From positions 83,096-147,095 of the forward strand of contig NZ_JAGPXL010000017.1 in the NCBI RefSeq assembly GCF_018070565.1: a stretch of DNA of 64,000 nt, given 5' to 3'. Made by a program: the position numbers and the translations under genes. The notes beneath the pieces are model-generated. The model was not told the DNA's origin. It worked only from the letters and a program-made list of their open reading frames with translations, and searched no databases. Source of the DNA: Streptomyces sp. B93 (lineage in GTDB: Bacteria > Actinomycetota > Actinomycetes > Streptomycetales > Streptomycetaceae). This document shows positions 57,267 through 64,000 of the stretch, in pieces. How positions within the stretch are numbered: position 1 is the first letter of the stretch; each line of letters begins with the position of its first letter.

Positions 57267-58307
57267 GTGCTCGACCTCCCTCCCCTCGCCCGCTTCGGTG
57301 ACCGTCTGGCCACCGGCCTCATCGATGTCACCGACGATCCCGCGGCCCTGGACTCCAGCGGTTTCTGGGCCGTCTGCGCCGACTTCGAGGGGCGTTTGAC
57401 CTGCGCTCGTTTCGCCGAGGTACGGGGGGAAGCGGTACCCGCGCCGGTGCCTGGGGCGTGGCGCGGACCGGCCGCCGGTGACTGGACGTCGTCCCTCGAT
57501 CGCGCCGCGTACACCGCGGGCGTCCGGCGCGTCCGGGAGCACATCGCGGCCGGCGAGGTCTATCAGGCGAACCTCTGCCGGGTGCTGTCGGCGCCCGTCG
57601 GACCCGGCGCCGACGTGGACGCGCTGACCGCGCTGCTCGCCCGCGGCAACCCGGCGCCGTACGCGGGAACGATTCGGCTGCCGGGGCACGGGGTGGAGAT
57701 CGCCACCGCCTCGCCGGAGCTGTTCCTGCGGCGGAAGGGGCAGGTCGTGGAGTCCGGGCCGATCAAGGGCACCGGCCGGACCGAGGCGGATCTGCTGGAG
57801 AAGGACTACGCCGAGAACGTGATGATCGTTGACCTGGTACGGAACGACATCGGGCGGGTGTGTGCGACGGGCACGGTGAGCGTTCCGGACCTGTGTGCCG
57901 TGGAGAAGCATCCTGGGCTCGTGCATCTGGTCTCCACCGTGCGCGGGGAGCTGCGCGCCGATGCCGGGTGGCCGGAGTTGCTGGGCGCCGCCTTTCCGCC
58001 CGGTTCGGTCACCGGCGCGCCCAAGTCGAGCGCCCTGCGGATCATCGACGCCCTGGAGACCGCGCCGCGCGGCCCCTACTGCGGTGGCGTGGGCTGGGTG
58101 GACGCCGACCGGGGGGTGGGGGAGCTGGCGGTAGGCATACGGACGTTCTGGCTGGACCGGGCGGACGGGGTGCTGCGCTTCGGGACCGGTGCCGGGATCA
58201 CCTGGGGGTCCGACCCCGAGGGGGAGTGGCGGGAGACCGAGCTGAAGGCGTCCCGGCTGCTCGCGGTAGCGTCGGGAGCGTTCGAGGACAGTGGAGAGGG
58301 ACTGTGA
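57267..58307 (+). CDS. pabB: Aminodeoxychorismate synthase component I (chorismate-binding enzyme)
   Basis: A 346-residue chorismate-utilising enzyme. The core has REHIAAGEVYQANLCRVLSA, ASPELFLRRKGQVVESGPIK, GTGRTEADLLEKDYAENVMI and PPGSVTGAPKSSALRIID, all hallmarks of the ADC/anthranilate synthase family. The N-terminal half is short, so it is a single-domain form without a fused glutaminase. It makes 4-amino-4-deoxychorismate for folate. The GTG at 57267 lies seven bases after TAGACT, implying a leaderless transcript. pabC follows after one base. Confidence 0.92.
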   Translation: MLDLPPLARFGDRLATGLIDVTDDPAALDSSGFWAVCADFEGRLTCARFAEVRGEAVPAPVPGAWRGPAAGDWTSSLDRAAYTAGVRRVREHIAAGEVYQANLCRVLSAPVGPGADVDALTALLARGNPAPYAGTIRLPGHGVEIATASPELFLRRKGQVVESGPIKGTGRTEADLLEKDYAENVMIVDLVRNDIGRVCATGTVSVPDLCAVEKHPGLVHLVSTVRGELRADAGWPELLGAAFPPGSVTGAPKSSALRIIDALETAPRGPYCGGVGWVDADRGVGELAVGIRTFWLDRADGVLRFGTGAGITWGSDPEGEWRETELKASRLLAVASGAFEDSGEGL

Positions 58308-58308
58308 C

Positions 58309-59133
58309 GTGAAGATCTGGCTCGACGGTGGGCTCCAGGACATCGAATCCGCCCGTGTCTCCGTCTTCGACCACGGGCTGACCGTGGGCGACGGCATCTT
58401 CGAGACGGTGAAGGCGGTCGACGGACGGCCCTTCGCGCTCACCCGCCATCTCGACCGGCTGACCCGCTCCGCCCGCGGCCTCGGCCTGCCCGACCCCGAC
58501 CACGACGAGGTCCGCGCGGCCTGCGCCGCCGTCATGGCCGCCAACCCGATGCCGCTGGGACGGCTGCGGATCACCTACACCGGTGGGCACGGGCCGCTCG
58601 GCTCCGACCGCGGTGAGCACGGGCCGACGCTGGTGGTGGCGCTCGGGGAGACCGTGCGAAGGCCTGACACCACGGCCGTGGTCACCGTGCCCTGGACGCG
58701 CAACGAGCGCGGCGCGCTGACCGGCCTCAAGACCACCTCGTACGCCGAGAACGTCGTCGCTCTCGCCCGCGCCCGTGAACAGGGCGCCTCGGAGGCGCTG
58801 TTCGGCAACACGGTGGGGCAGCTCTGCGAGGGGACCGGGTCGAACGTCTTCGTCGTCCTCGACGGCGAGATCCACACCCCGCCGGTCGCCTCCGGCTGTC
58901 TGCCCGGCATCACCCGCGCGCTCGTCGTGGCGTGGACCGGCGCCAGGGAGACCGATCTGCCGCTGGACGTCCTGGAGCGGGCCGAGGAGGTCTTCCTGAC
59001 CTCCACGCTGCGGGACGTGCAGGCCGTGCACCGCGTCGACGGACGTGAGGTGGCGGGCGGCGCCCCCGGTGCCGTGACCGCCAAGGCCATGCGGGTCTTC
59101 GAGGAGCGGGCAGGGGAGGACCTCGATCCCTGA
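58309..59133 (+). CDS. pabC: 4-amino-4-deoxychorismate lyase (class IV aminotransferase fold)
   Basis: A 274-residue PLP enzyme of fold type IV. It has VSVFDHGLTVGDGIFETVK at the N-terminus, the lysine region ALTGLKTTSYAENVVALARA and VGQLCEGTGSNVFVVLDGEI. In context with pabB it should release 4-aminobenzoate from aminodeoxychorismate; a D-amino-acid or branched-chain aminotransferase is the alternative by sequence alone. The GTG at 58309 follows the pabB stop by one base, with GGAGAGGG upstream. Confidence 0.9.
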   Translation: MKIWLDGGLQDIESARVSVFDHGLTVGDGIFETVKAVDGRPFALTRHLDRLTRSARGLGLPDPDHDEVRAACAAVMAANPMPLGRLRITYTGGHGPLGSDRGEHGPTLVVALGETVRRPDTTAVVTVPWTRNERGALTGLKTTSYAENVVALARAREQGASEALFGNTVGQLCEGTGSNVFVVLDGEIHTPPVASGCLPGITRALVVAWTGARETDLPLDVLERAEEVFLTSTLRDVQAVHRVDGREVAGGAPGAVTAKAMRVFEERAGEDLDP

Positions 59134-59187
59134 CGGGCCGCGGTATTCGGCTGACGGGTCGATTGGCATCGGGTAGAACTCCCGGTG

Positions 59188-60012
59188 ATGACCACGACCC
59201 TGCGGCCGACCGAGCCGCTTCAGCACGCCGCCGACGGGACCCGCTCGCGCCGCTACCAGGTGTGCGTGAACAGCCGTCCCGTCGGTGCTGTACACCTCGG
59301 CACCTCACCCGCGCTCGGCGACTCGGCGGCCCGGGTCCTCGCCCTGCACATCGACGAACCGGACCGCCGCCGGGGCCGGGGGACCGTGGCTGCGCTCGCG
59401 GCGGAGGAGGTGGCGCGCGGCTGGGGCTGCGGCCAGATCGAGGCCGCCGTCCCCGTGGACTCGGTCGCCGGGCTGAGGCTCTTCGAGGCCCTCGGCTACC
59501 TCCCCCGCAACCGCGGCATGGAGAAACGACTCGGCGCCACCCCGCCCGCACTGCCCGCCGGAAGCGCCGTCCGGCCCATGACCGCGGAGGAGTTCGCGGC
59601 CTGGCAGGTGTACGAGACCGAGCACTACGCCCGTGCCTGGATGGAGCGCGGGGTGCCCGAGGCCACCGCCCGAGCGAAGGCGCGGCGCGATCACGAGCAG
59701 ACGCTGCCGCGGGGGCTCGCCAGCGAGAACATGCTGTTCAGCGTCCTGGAGCACGAGGGCGTACGGGTCGGCACGCTGTGGGTGGCCCTGCAAGAGGACA
59801 AGGCCTACGTCTTCGACGTGGAGGTCGAGGAGGCCCATCGGGGACGGGGGCACGGCCGCACGCTGATGCGGGTGGCGGAGGCGCAGGCCGTGGAGGCGGG
59901 GAAGGGTGTCCTCGGGCTCAATGTGTTCGCGGGCAACGCCCCGGCGGAGCGGCTGTACGAGTCGCTCGGATACGAGACCGTGGGGTACGTCCTCTACAAG
60001 CCGCTGATCTGA
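59188..60012 (+). CDS. Tandem GNAT acetyltransferase
   Basis: A 274-residue protein with two GNAT-like domains. The first (about 20-120) has IDEPDRRRGRGTVAALAAEE and LRLFEALGYLPRNRG; the second (about 135-270) has VEVEEAHRGRGHGRTLMRVA and NAPAERLYESLGYETVGYVL. The first domain looks weaker. Tandem GNATs acylate small molecules or peptides. The start may be GTG at 59185 or ATG at 59188; TAGAAC with an upstream CTGACG (17-bp spacing) predicts a leaderless transcript. Confidence 0.87.
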   Translation: MTTTLRPTEPLQHAADGTRSRRYQVCVNSRPVGAVHLGTSPALGDSAARVLALHIDEPDRRRGRGTVAALAAEEVARGWGCGQIEAAVPVDSVAGLRLFEALGYLPRNRGMEKRLGATPPALPAGSAVRPMTAEEFAAWQVYETEHYARAWMERGVPEATARAKARRDHEQTLPRGLASENMLFSVLEHEGVRVGTLWVALQEDKAYVFDVEVEEAHRGRGHGRTLMRVAEAQAVEAGKGVLGLNVFAGNAPAERLYESLGYETVGYVLYKPLI

Positions 60013-60039
60013 GGGCCGGGGCGGAGACGGTCCCGGCCC
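60013..60039. terminator. Stem-loop between convergent GNAT and DsbA-like genes
   Basis: GGGCCGGG (60013-60020) pairs with CCCGGCCC (60032-60039) around an 11-nt loop, directly after the acetyltransferase stop and 20 bp before the DsbA-like stop. Confidence 0.65.
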
Positions 60040-60059
60040 GTCGTCCCCGGGGCGGTGGT

Positions 60060-60587
60060 TCAGGCCCGCTGTGCGGCCAGCAGACGGTCGGCGATCTCCT
60101 CGATGCGCTCGCGCAGGCCCTCCTGGCTCTTGCCGCCGTCGAGGCGCTCGCCGTCGATCACGTACGTCGGTGTGCCGGTGACGCCGATCGCCTTGCCCTC
60201 GGCCTGGTCGGCGTCCACGACCAGGATGTGACGGCCGTCGATCAGCGCGGTGTCGAACTCCTCGGCGTCGAGGCCGAGTTCCCCGGCGATCTCGACCAGC
60301 AGGGGTTCTCCCCTACGGTCCAGCTCCTCGACCCGGCCCAGCACCGCCTCCACATACGCCCAGCCCTGCCCCTGCTCCGCGGCCTCCTCGGCGGCCTGCG
60401 CGGCGGCGAAGGCGTGCTTGTGCTTCTCCAGCGGGAAGTGCCGCAGCCGCAGCTCCAGCCGGTCGCCGTAGCGGGCGCGCAGGGCACGGACGTCGTCCAG
60501 GGCGGTACGGCAGTCCGGGCACTGGAGTTCGCACCACACCTCCAGGACGGGCGCGGTGACGGAAGGGGCGGGGGAGGACTCACTCAT
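60060..60587 (-). CDS. DsbA-like thioredoxin-fold protein
   Basis: A 175-residue thioredoxin-fold oxidoreductase. The active site CPDC is at residues 23-26 (LQCPDCRTALDD). The helical insert (EKHKHAFAAAQAAEEAAEQG) and the cis-Pro loop GVTGTPTYVIDGERLDGG fit DsbA/FrnE-type proteins. No signal peptide is visible, so it is probably cytosolic, possibly handling mycothiol-linked or disulfide substrates. It begins at ATG 60587 with GGGGGAGG upstream and is convergent with the GNAT gene. Confidence 0.9.
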   Translation of the reverse strand: MSESSPAPSVTAPVLEVWCELQCPDCRTALDDVRALRARYGDRLELRLRHFPLEKHKHAFAAAQAAEEAAEQGQGWAYVEAVLGRVEELDRRGEPLLVEIAGELGLDAEEFDTALIDGRHILVVDADQAEGKAIGVTGTPTYVIDGERLDGGKSQEGLRERIEEIADRLLAAQRA

Positions 60588-60809
60588 GAGCCCAGTCTTC
60601 CAGCCCGGCTCCTGCGCCCCAAACGCGGTCGCCGCGGGCCCGTGTGCGTTCCGTCGCCGCCTGGCTACGACGGTGACCGGCACCTGCGGAGGAGGTGACC
60701 CGGAGATGTCCCTGATGTCCGCCCGGAGCATGGCCTGGCGAGGGTCGGACGGTGCAGGATGGAAGGGGCGAAGCACCCGCTGCCCGACCGAGCCTGCCTG
60801 GAGGACCGG

Positions 60810-61265
60810 ATGATTGCCGAGACAGTCTGTTCCGCCGTCGCCGCGGCAGGCCTGGGCATCGCCGCGGTCACGGCCTACCGCAAGCGATTCCTCGCGGCCG
60901 CCCGTATCGCCGCCTACTCCCTCGTCCCGCTGGGCCTTGTCATGACGGGGATCGTGGAGTGGGTCGCCGACACCGCGTTCAGCCCGGTGGCGTGGGCGGG
61001 CTTCGGGGTGCTCGGCGGCGCCTGGGCCCTGTTCGCGACCACTCGTGCCGTGGAGCGCCGCCGCGGTGGCACCCGCGAGGAGCGCAAGGCGGCCCGGGCC
61101 GCGGCCCGGCGCGGGGCCGTGGAGCCGAGCGCCTCGGCGCCGTCCCTGGGCGCGGGCTCCCGCCAGGGCACGCGGCCCCAGACGGCTCCCGGCTCCCGTG
61201 CGGACGCGGGCGCCGGGGACGACTTCAGCGACATCGAGGCCATCCTGAAGAAGCACGGCATATGA
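60810..61265 (+). CDS. Two-helix membrane protein with basic tail
   Basis: A 151-residue protein. Membrane helices are AETVCSAVAAAGLGIAAVTA and WAGFGVLGGAWALFATTRAV, with a third weaker one between. The C-terminal half is a basic/Ala/Gly-rich cytosolic tail ending in DFSDIEAILKKHGI. GGAGGACCGG precedes the ATG at 60810; the upstream in-frame extension to 60759 lacks such a site. Function unknown. Confidence 0.82.
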   Translation: MIAETVCSAVAAAGLGIAAVTAYRKRFLAAARIAAYSLVPLGLVMTGIVEWVADTAFSPVAWAGFGVLGGAWALFATTRAVERRRGGTREERKAARAAARRGAVEPSASAPSLGAGSRQGTRPQTAPGSRADAGAGDDFSDIEAILKKHGI

Positions 61266-61381
61266 CCCCGAGGACGCAGGGCACATAACACCCCCGCGCG
61301 TCACGGGTTTCGGCGAACTGCCGCCTCAGGTGGGCGTGTTGATCGCGCGGGGGGTCATGGTTGCGCCATGATCACCGCGAG

Positions 61382-61534
61382 ATGCTGGACACGACCCAGA
61401 GCGATGCCGCGCCGCCGCAGGACGAGCCGCGCGGATGCCTCTTCGCCCTTTCCCAGCCACCGCTGATGATCTTCCTTGCGGTGATCGGGTGTCTGCTGCT
61501 CACGGCCGCGTTGCACGATCTGCTGTTGCTGTGA
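61382..61534 (+). CDS. 50-residue membrane protein (short ORF)
   Basis: MLDTTQSDAAPPQDEPRGCL then FALSQPPLMIFLAVIGCLLL and TAALHDLLLL. It has a polar N-terminus and one hydrophobic helix. Only a weak CCGCGAG ribosome-binding stretch is seen. It ends 9 bp before a perfect terminator stem, which supports expression. Function unknown. Confidence 0.55.
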   Translation: MLDTTQSDAAPPQDEPRGCLFALSQPPLMIFLAVIGCLLLTAALHDLLLL

Positions 61535-61542
61535 GCCGTACC

Positions 61543-61575
61543 CGCGGTCCCCGGCGCCACCCGCCGGGGACCGCG
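61543..61575. terminator. Bidirectional terminator between short membrane ORF and CGNR gene
   Basis: CGCGGTCCCCGGCG (61543-61556) pairs perfectly with CGCCGGGGACCGCG (61562-61575) around CCACC. It lies between convergent stops. Confidence 0.88.
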
Positions 61576-61613
61576 TCGACGGCCGTCGTCCGTCCCGGCG
61601 CGTCCCCGCCCGC

Positions 61614-62174
61614 TCAGCTGGCGGCTTCCTTGCGGCGGGCCCGGTAGGCGGCCACATGCAGACGGTTTCCGCAGGTGCGGCTGTCGCAGTAGCGGCGGGA
61701 GCGGTTGCGGGAGAGGTCGACGAAGGCGCGTCGGCAGTCCGGTGCCTCACAGCGCCGCAGCCGCTCGCGCTCCCCGGCGACCACGAAGAAGGCCAGAGCC
61801 ATCCCGCAGTCGGCCGCCAGGTGGTCGGCGACGGAGGCGCCCGGTGCGAAGTAGTGCACATGCCAGTCGTAGCCGTCGTGGTCCGTGAGGCGGGGCGTGG
61901 TGCCCGCGGCGGCCACCAGCTCGTTGATCATCCCGGCCGCGGCGCGTGGGTCCGGAGCCGCGAAGATCCCGGCGAACCGGCCGCGGATCTTGCGGACCGC
62001 CGAGAGGTCGAACTCTGAGAGCACCCCGACATCACTGATTTCGTGCGTTCGTACGAACTCCTCCAGCGCCGCGACGTCCGGCAGCGCGTCCGGCGCGGAG
62101 TCGTCTTCCGGCGAGGTGTTCACCAGATCCACCACGGTGTCGAGGGCGCACCGGGTGTCGTGGGTGATCAGCAC
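61614..62174 (-). CDS. CGNR zinc-finger protein
   Basis: A 186-residue DUF1470/ABATE-type protein with a C-terminal CGNR zinc finger: RRCEAPDCRRAFVDLSRNRS then RRYCDSRTCGNRLHVAAYRA, with four cysteines. The N-terminal domain (about 1-120; DTVVDLVNTSPEDDSAPDAL) is the usual all-helical ligand-like part. These are putative stress regulators of unknown target. The GTG at 62174 has GGGAGCG upstream. Confidence 0.88.
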   Translation of the reverse strand: MLITHDTRCALDTVVDLVNTSPEDDSAPDALPDVAALEEFVRTHEISDVGVLSEFDLSAVRKIRGRFAGIFAAPDPRAAAGMINELVAAAGTTPRLTDHDGYDWHVHYFAPGASVADHLAADCGMALAFFVVAGERERLRRCEAPDCRRAFVDLSRNRSRRYCDSRTCGNRLHVAAYRARRKEAAS

Positions 62175-62330
62175 GTTTCGCTCCCTGGCCTGGTGGTCGG
62201 GCGGGCGCCCGCCGATGCTGGCCGATGGTAGTGGCTTCCGGACGCGCCGTACCTGGTGCGGGCCCGCCCCGGCCTGTGGTTGCCGTTACAACGCCAGGAA
62301 GGGGGCCCGGGTTCCCCGGGACCCGGCACG

Positions 62331-62381
62331 CACACCGGCGCCGTCGGCCGCGGTGGTCCGCGGCGCGACGGCGCCGGTGTG
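62331..62381 (-). terminator. Long stem-loop downstream of ssgB
   Basis: CACACCGGCGCCGTCG (62331-62346) pairs with CGACGGCGCCGGTGTG (62366-62381), and the inner GCCGCG/CGCGGC pairs with one bulged G, giving about 22 base pairs. It lies 74 bp past the ssgB stop on the minus strand. Confidence 0.85.
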
Positions 62382-62454
62382 TGCCGTATGCGGTTGTCCG
62401 GGCCCGAGCCGTCTCCCCGAGTGGACGGCGCCGGGCGGCTTGGTGGGGGCTGTC

Positions 62455-62868
62455 CTAGCTTTCCGCCAGGATGTGCGACAGCTCCTGATCGAGATCGAAG
62501 TGCCGGTGTTCCGTGCCGGGGGGCACGGCGGCGTCGGTTCGCTTGAGGAACGACTCCAGGGCCCGCGCCGGGGCCTCGAGCAGGGCCTCGCCCTCCGGGG
62601 AGCTGAGGGCGATGCACACGACGCCCTGACCGTGGCTGCGCGACGGCCAGACGCGGACGTCGCCGGTGCCGGTGGGGCGGTGCAGCCCCTCGGCGAGGAG
62701 GTCGCGGGCGAACACCCACTCGACGGTCTCCTCGGCTCCGGTGTGGAAGGTGGCGTGCACGGCGTAGGGGTCGGCCGTGTCGTACCGCAGGCCTGCGGGG
62801 ACAGGCAGGGAGGACTCGCTCGACACAACGAGGCGCAGGTGCAGCTCGCAGCTGACCGTGGTGTTCAT
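62455..62868 (-). CDS. ssgB: Sporulation-specific cell division protein SsgB
   Basis: A 137-residue SsgA-like protein. The sequence (MNTTVSCELHLRLVVSSESS; PVPAGLRYDTADPYAVHATF; HTGAEETVEWVFARDLLAEG; DQELSHILAES) is the highly conserved SsgB pattern. SsgB recruits FtsZ to future septum sites in aerial hyphae and marks sporulation-competent actinomycetes. In S. coelicolor, ssgB expression depends on the stress sigma factor SigH. The minus-strand upstream region contains GTTTACAACGG about 80 bp before the start, a possible SigH-type -35. Confidence 0.95.
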   Translation of the reverse strand: MNTTVSCELHLRLVVSSESSLPVPAGLRYDTADPYAVHATFHTGAEETVEWVFARDLLAEGLHRPTGTGDVRVWPSRSHGQGVVCIALSSPEGEALLEAPARALESFLKRTDAAVPPGTEHRHFDLDQELSHILAES

Positions 62869-63059
62869 AAGCGCCAGGGCCTTTCGCTCAGTGTGCGCTC
62901 GGGGATTCGCACGTCGGCGAAATCGACATGCCACCTACGGTGCCGTTGTAAACCCCTCTGAGGGTTTTGCGTGTGTTTACGTAACTCTTCCGGCGGAGAA
63001 CCCGTTCGCCGGGTACGACCATTTCGGTGAGGGGATTCGGTCCGGTAGGGTTTGGCCGT

Positions 63060-63512
63060 ATGAACACGGGGAGTCACGAGCCGGGCGAGGTCGCCGTGGC
63101 ATCGGGAGAGATCAAAGTGGATCGTGCGCAGAGTGAGCGCGCACTGGGCTCACGGGCGCCCGCGTTCATCAAGCAGCGCCGTGTGCTGCACCTGAGCTGG
63201 CAGGTCGGCGTCTTCATCGTCGGCCTCGCGGTCGTGGCCACCGGAGTGGTCATGCTGCCGCTGCCCGGGCCGGGCTGGGTGGTGATCTTCGGTGGCATGG
63301 CGATCTGGGCGACCGAGTTCGTCTGGGCCCAGCTGGTGCTCCGCTGGACCAAGCGCAAGGTCACCGAGGCGGCCCAGCGTGCCCTCGATCCCAAGGTGCG
63401 GCGCCGGAACATCATCCTGACGACGATCGGCCTGGTGATCATGGCCGCGCTCGTCGCGGTCTATGTGTGGAAGTTCGGCTTCGAGATGCCGTGGAAGATC
63501 AAGGACCAGTGA
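63060..63512 (+). CDS. PGPGW-motif membrane protein (TIGR02611 family)
   Basis: A 150-residue membrane protein with two helical hairpins: VGVFIVGLAVVATGVVMLPL, then the family motif PLPGPGWVVIFGGMAIWATE, and the last helix IILTTIGLVIMAALVAVYVW. Both termini are charged. Function unknown, common in actinomycetes. TAGGGT (63046-63051) with TTCGGT 17 bp upstream ends eight bases before the ATG, so the transcript is probably leaderless. It is divergent from ssgB. Confidence 0.88.
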   Translation: MNTGSHEPGEVAVASGEIKVDRAQSERALGSRAPAFIKQRRVLHLSWQVGVFIVGLAVVATGVVMLPLPGPGWVVIFGGMAIWATEFVWAQLVLRWTKRKVTEAAQRALDPKVRRRNIILTTIGLVIMAALVAVYVWKFGFEMPWKIKDQ

Positions 63513-63588
63513 TCCGGGCGGTGCCGGTACCGCTGACGGCGCCGGTCACAGGCACCCGCTGACATGCGGTAATGTTCTTCTTGCGCCC

Positions 63589-63660
63589 GGGCGATTAGCT
63601 CAGTGGGAGAGCGCTTCGTTCACACCGAAGAGGTCACTGGTTCGAACCCAGTATCGCCCA
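63589..63660 (+). tRNA. tRNA-Val (CAC)
   Basis: 72 nt; acceptor GGGCGAT/ATCGCCC, anticodon loop TTCACAC (anticodon CAC) in stem CTTCG/CGAAG, T arm ACTGG/CCAGT with TTCGAAC, discriminator A. It reads GTG codons and complements the three GAC copies. Confidence 0.96.
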
Positions 63661-63665
63661 CCCGG

Positions 63666-63705
63666 AACACCGGCCCGCCTGCGAAAGTGCAGGCGGGCCG
63701 GTGTT
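63666..63705 (+). terminator. Terminator of tRNA-Val (CAC)
   Basis: AACACCGGCCCGCCTGC (63666-63682) pairs with GCAGGCGGGCCGGTGTT (63689-63705) around GAAAGT, a perfect 17-bp stem, 5 bp after the tRNA. Confidence 0.93.
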
Positions 63706-63957
63706 GTGTTGCGGGGTGCGGTGCGCTGCCTCGCCCGGTGGGGGTGGCGGCAGTCCCTCCGTAGTCCTTCGGTGGTCCGTCGACGGTTGCGGAGCGGCCC
63801 GTGGGGCTGGTTCCGGCCTCCTGGCGACCCACGCCCCAAAGGGCCTGTTGGAGCCCCGGGGCGCCCGCTGCGGCGGCCCCTGGCGGCCCTGGCTCCCTAC
63901 GGACGCCTCACAGGCCCCCGGACCCGGCCCTGTGCGACCCCCGCCCCGCAGAGGGGT

Positions 63958-64000
63958 CTTCTCGGCGGCGCCCCGCGAGCCGCTCCGCGCTGCCGAGAAG
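63958..64000. terminator. Stem-loop at the window end
   Basis: CTTCTCGGC (63958-63966) pairs with GCCGAGAAG (63992-64000), with an inner GCG/CGC extension after one mismatch. It may end a gene that lies beyond the window. Confidence 0.5.

Larger units (their letters stand above)
63661..64000. other. Gene-free 340-bp end of the window
   Basis: Apart from the tRNA terminator (63666-63705) and a stem-loop at the very end (63958-64000), I see no gene, promoter or repeat. GC remains high. No att-like repeat of the tRNA 3' end was found in the sequence that follows it. Confidence 0.5.

Overview
The window is chromosomal DNA of a streptomycete. It has very high GC, GTG starts and many apparently leaderless genes. 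It carries a SsgB sporulation gene, a BluB-CobT fusion and an argCJBDR operon. From memory, the gene order (pheST, argCJBDR, argGH nearby, metNIQ, cobalamin genes, ssgB) follows the core region of Streptomyces coelicolor around SCO1541-SCO1597; I could not check this by search. I see no insertion sequence, integrase, prophage or CRISPR array.

Layout. 1-5.6 kb: the end of a SpoU rRNA/tRNA methyltransferase gene, an orphan PAS histidine kinase with a rare TTA codon, and pheST. 5.8-16.2 kb: a PP2C phosphatase, a helix-turn-helix/TPR regulator, a Nudix hydrolase, a second TTA-containing small membrane protein, a 3-hydroxyacyl-CoA dehydrogenase, a secreted GH10-like protein, a MocR regulator divergent from an EamA exporter, an acetyltransferase, and a phosphatase-fold protein lacking both catalytic histidines. 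16.3-19.8 kb: a secreted GH51 arabinofuranosidase and an AraC regulator, separated by a perfect 19-bp stem terminator. 19.9-24.7 kb: argCJBDR with an ARG box and promoter. 24.8-30.2 kb: a TetR/membrane-protein pair with a duplicated operator, a three-gene flavin redox module (ferric-reductase-like membrane protein, FMN-binding protein, ApbE flavin transferase), an L,D-transpeptidase and a PNPOx protein. 30.4-33.1 kb: argG and argH.

33-44 kb: an aldo/keto reductase, a TetR-MFS efflux operon, a PlsC acyltransferase with a TTG start, a secreted glycerophosphodiesterase, a small sigma factor, small membrane proteins, and the methionine importer metNIQ, preceded by a 28-codon ORF ending in a Cys-Met-Cys-Arg-Met-Cys run. 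44.7-51.5 kb: cobalamin/siroheme genes (cobL, a 1219-residue bluB-cobT fusion, cobA/cysG). 51.5-56.6 kb: a SpoU methyltransferase, a Ser/Thr kinase, a few small genes, and a 0.7-kb gene-free stretch holding repeats and a nested hairpin element. 56.6-57.1 kb: five tRNA genes (3 x Val-GAC, Cys, Gly). 57.3-63.7 kb: pabB and pabC, an acetyltransferase, a DsbA-like protein, small membrane proteins, a CGNR protein, ssgB, a PGPGW membrane protein and tRNA-Val(CAC).

How the genes fit together. Arginine synthesis is nearly complete here (argC, J, B, D, G, H plus the repressor argR; argF is absent), and TGCAT-N4-(A/G)TGCA boxes lie at the argC and argG promoters. The methionine importer sits next to the corrinoid genes, which fits B12-dependent methionine synthesis. 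A dispersed 48-bp intergenic repeat follows pheT, argR and the MFS gene, and a variant form follows argG.
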